In this document: piece after piece, positions 6,179-6,853 of the stretch
How positions within the stretch are numbered: position 1 is the stretch's first letter
Layout: each line of letters begins with the position of its first letter
Source of the DNA: Nitrosomonas sp. UBA6494
Lineage (GTDB): Bacteria; Pseudomonadota; Gammaproteobacteria; Burkholderiales; Nitrosomonadaceae
DNA length: 6,853 bases
Assembly (NCBI GenBank): GCA_002435335.1
Contig: DJMI01000053.1
Location: forward strand, 11,500-18,352
Direction: 5' to 3'
Translations under genes and position numbers: made by a program
Notes under the pieces: generated by a model
Told to the model about the DNA's origin: nothing
Databases searched by the model: none
What the model saw: only the letters and a program-made list of their open reading frames with translations

Positions 6179-6853
6179 TTAATGTGTAAAATCGTAGTCA
6201 TTTTGCTCGGCATTTATTGGTTGATTGCTGATATTCAGTGCGTTGCCGACGGATTTGTTAATCATGTCGACGGTTAAAGGTTTCTCAAGTATAAAGTAAT
6301 TGATTCCAAACAGCAGATTGCAATCCTTTTCTAGTGATCGTAAGGTTTTTTTCACCGCATCCGCTTTATACGACGTCACGATAATAATCGGGATATCAAA
6401 ATTAATTTCCCGAATTTCTTTAATTGTATCCATACCGGACATTTTCGGCATGAGCATATCAAGCATAATCAGATTGAAAGAAAAAGGATTTTTACGTAAC
6501 AATTCCAAGGCTTTAAGCGGATCAAGTATTGTCGTCGGTTGATGGTTTAGACTCTCCAGGGTATGTTTTAGAAATTCACAAGTCCAATCGTCATCGTCAA
6601 TAACTAGAATGCTGGCTGAAGTGATTGAATTTATTGAACTGAATTGTTTCAAGTGACACGCTTCAATGAAAACTTCTATTTCTTCTGCAATCAATGGTTT
6701 GCTGAAAAAATATCCTTGAAATTTATCGCAACCAAGCGTTCTCAAATATTCGTATTGTCTTTCGGTTTCCACTCCTTCAGCAACGACTTCCAATCCTAAA
6801 TCGTGTGCTAGCGATATGGTGGCGGCGCAGATAGCAGCGTCGCTAGGATTGAT
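6179..6853 (-). CDS. EAL-domain protein with C-terminal receiver domain, 3' part
   Basis: The gene enters from the right edge; 224 codons plus the stop are visible and the reading frame is open to position 6853. The first 65 or so residues are the end of an EAL (cyclic-di-GMP phosphodiesterase type) domain: SLAHDLGLEVVAEGVETERQ, LGCDKFQGYFFSKPL and an amphipathic last helix. The catalytic ExL, the second metal site and anything N-terminal (GGDEF, PAS, sensor) are outside. After a serine-rich linker comes a CheY-like receiver: ILVIDDDD (acidic cluster, about 86-89), the phosphoacceptor Asp in LIMLDMLMPKMSG (codon 6458-6460), VTS with the conserved Thr (about 160) and EKPL with the conserved Lys (about 191). 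An apparent TTG start at 6793 is internal to the EAL domain and not real. The gene looks more AT-rich than cca or gdhA. Signal input by phosphorylation is inferred; the partner kinase is unknown. Confidence 0.88.
   Translation of the reverse strand: MNPSDAAICAATISLAHDLGLEVVAEGVETERQYEYLRTLGCDKFQGYFFSKPLIAEEIEVFIEACHLKQFSSINSITSASILVIDDDDWTCEFLKHTLESLNHQPTTILDPLKALELLRKNPFSFNLIMLDMLMPKMSGMDTIKEIREINFDIPIIIVTSYKADAVKKTLRSLEKDCNLLFGINYFILEKPLTVDMINKSVGNALNISNQPINAEQNDYDFTH

Noticed and set aside
6734..6793. TTG at 6793 as a true start giving a 204-residue protein
   Set aside because: The conserved EAL sequence (SLAHDLGL) continues upstream in frame to the window edge, so the TTG is an internal leucine codon.
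1..6853. Defence system, CRISPR array, prophage or tRNA-linked island
   Set aside because: No regularly spaced direct repeats, integrase, tRNA or cluster of unknown genes is visible. Apart from the fold-back element the content is core metabolism, ribosomal and signalling genes.

Overview
This is a mostly housekeeping chromosomal segment from a proteobacterium, most likely a betaproteobacterium. A member of the Nitrosomonadaceae (Nitrosomonas-like) is my best guess. That guess rests on remembered protein character (a short L33 starting MREKIKLESSAGTG, an adjacent slt-cca pair, moderate GC) and not on a search. No rRNA, tRNA, CRISPR array or complete insertion sequence is visible.

Layout: the minus strand carries, from high to low coordinates, gdhA (NADP-type glutamate dehydrogenase), slt (periplasmic lytic transglycosylase), cca (CCA-adding tRNA nucleotidyltransferase) and proA (glutamate-5-semialdehyde dehydrogenase, cut by the left edge). 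slt and cca are 3 bp apart and should be one transcription unit. A 321-bp AT-rich spacer separates gdhA from the divergent plus-strand rpmB-rpmG pair (ribosomal proteins L28 and L33), which has a recognisable promoter. At the right edge, facing rpmG, lies the 3' part of a cyclic-di-GMP signalling gene: the end of an EAL domain followed by a C-terminal response-regulator receiver domain.

The least ordinary item is non-coding. The 302-bp gap between cca and proA holds a roughly 168-bp fold-back element. Its two arms are imperfect inverted copies of one another from the tips to a central hairpin, and it is flanked by a possible 4-bp target duplication (AAAC). It resembles a miniature inverted-repeat transposable element (MITE) or a decayed non-autonomous element. 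It lies between the end of cca and a TATAAT box upstream of proA.

Functionally, gdhA and proA both concern glutamate (ammonium assimilation, and the second step of proline synthesis), but they are not adjacent and nothing shows co-regulation. slt acts on peptidoglycan in the periplasm, cca on tRNA 3' ends, and rpmBG in the ribosome. I found no convincing new multi-gene system. The points most worth checking are the fold-back element, the EAL-REC architecture with an enlarged receiver segment, and the TTGCAA cluster in the gdhA/rpmB spacer.
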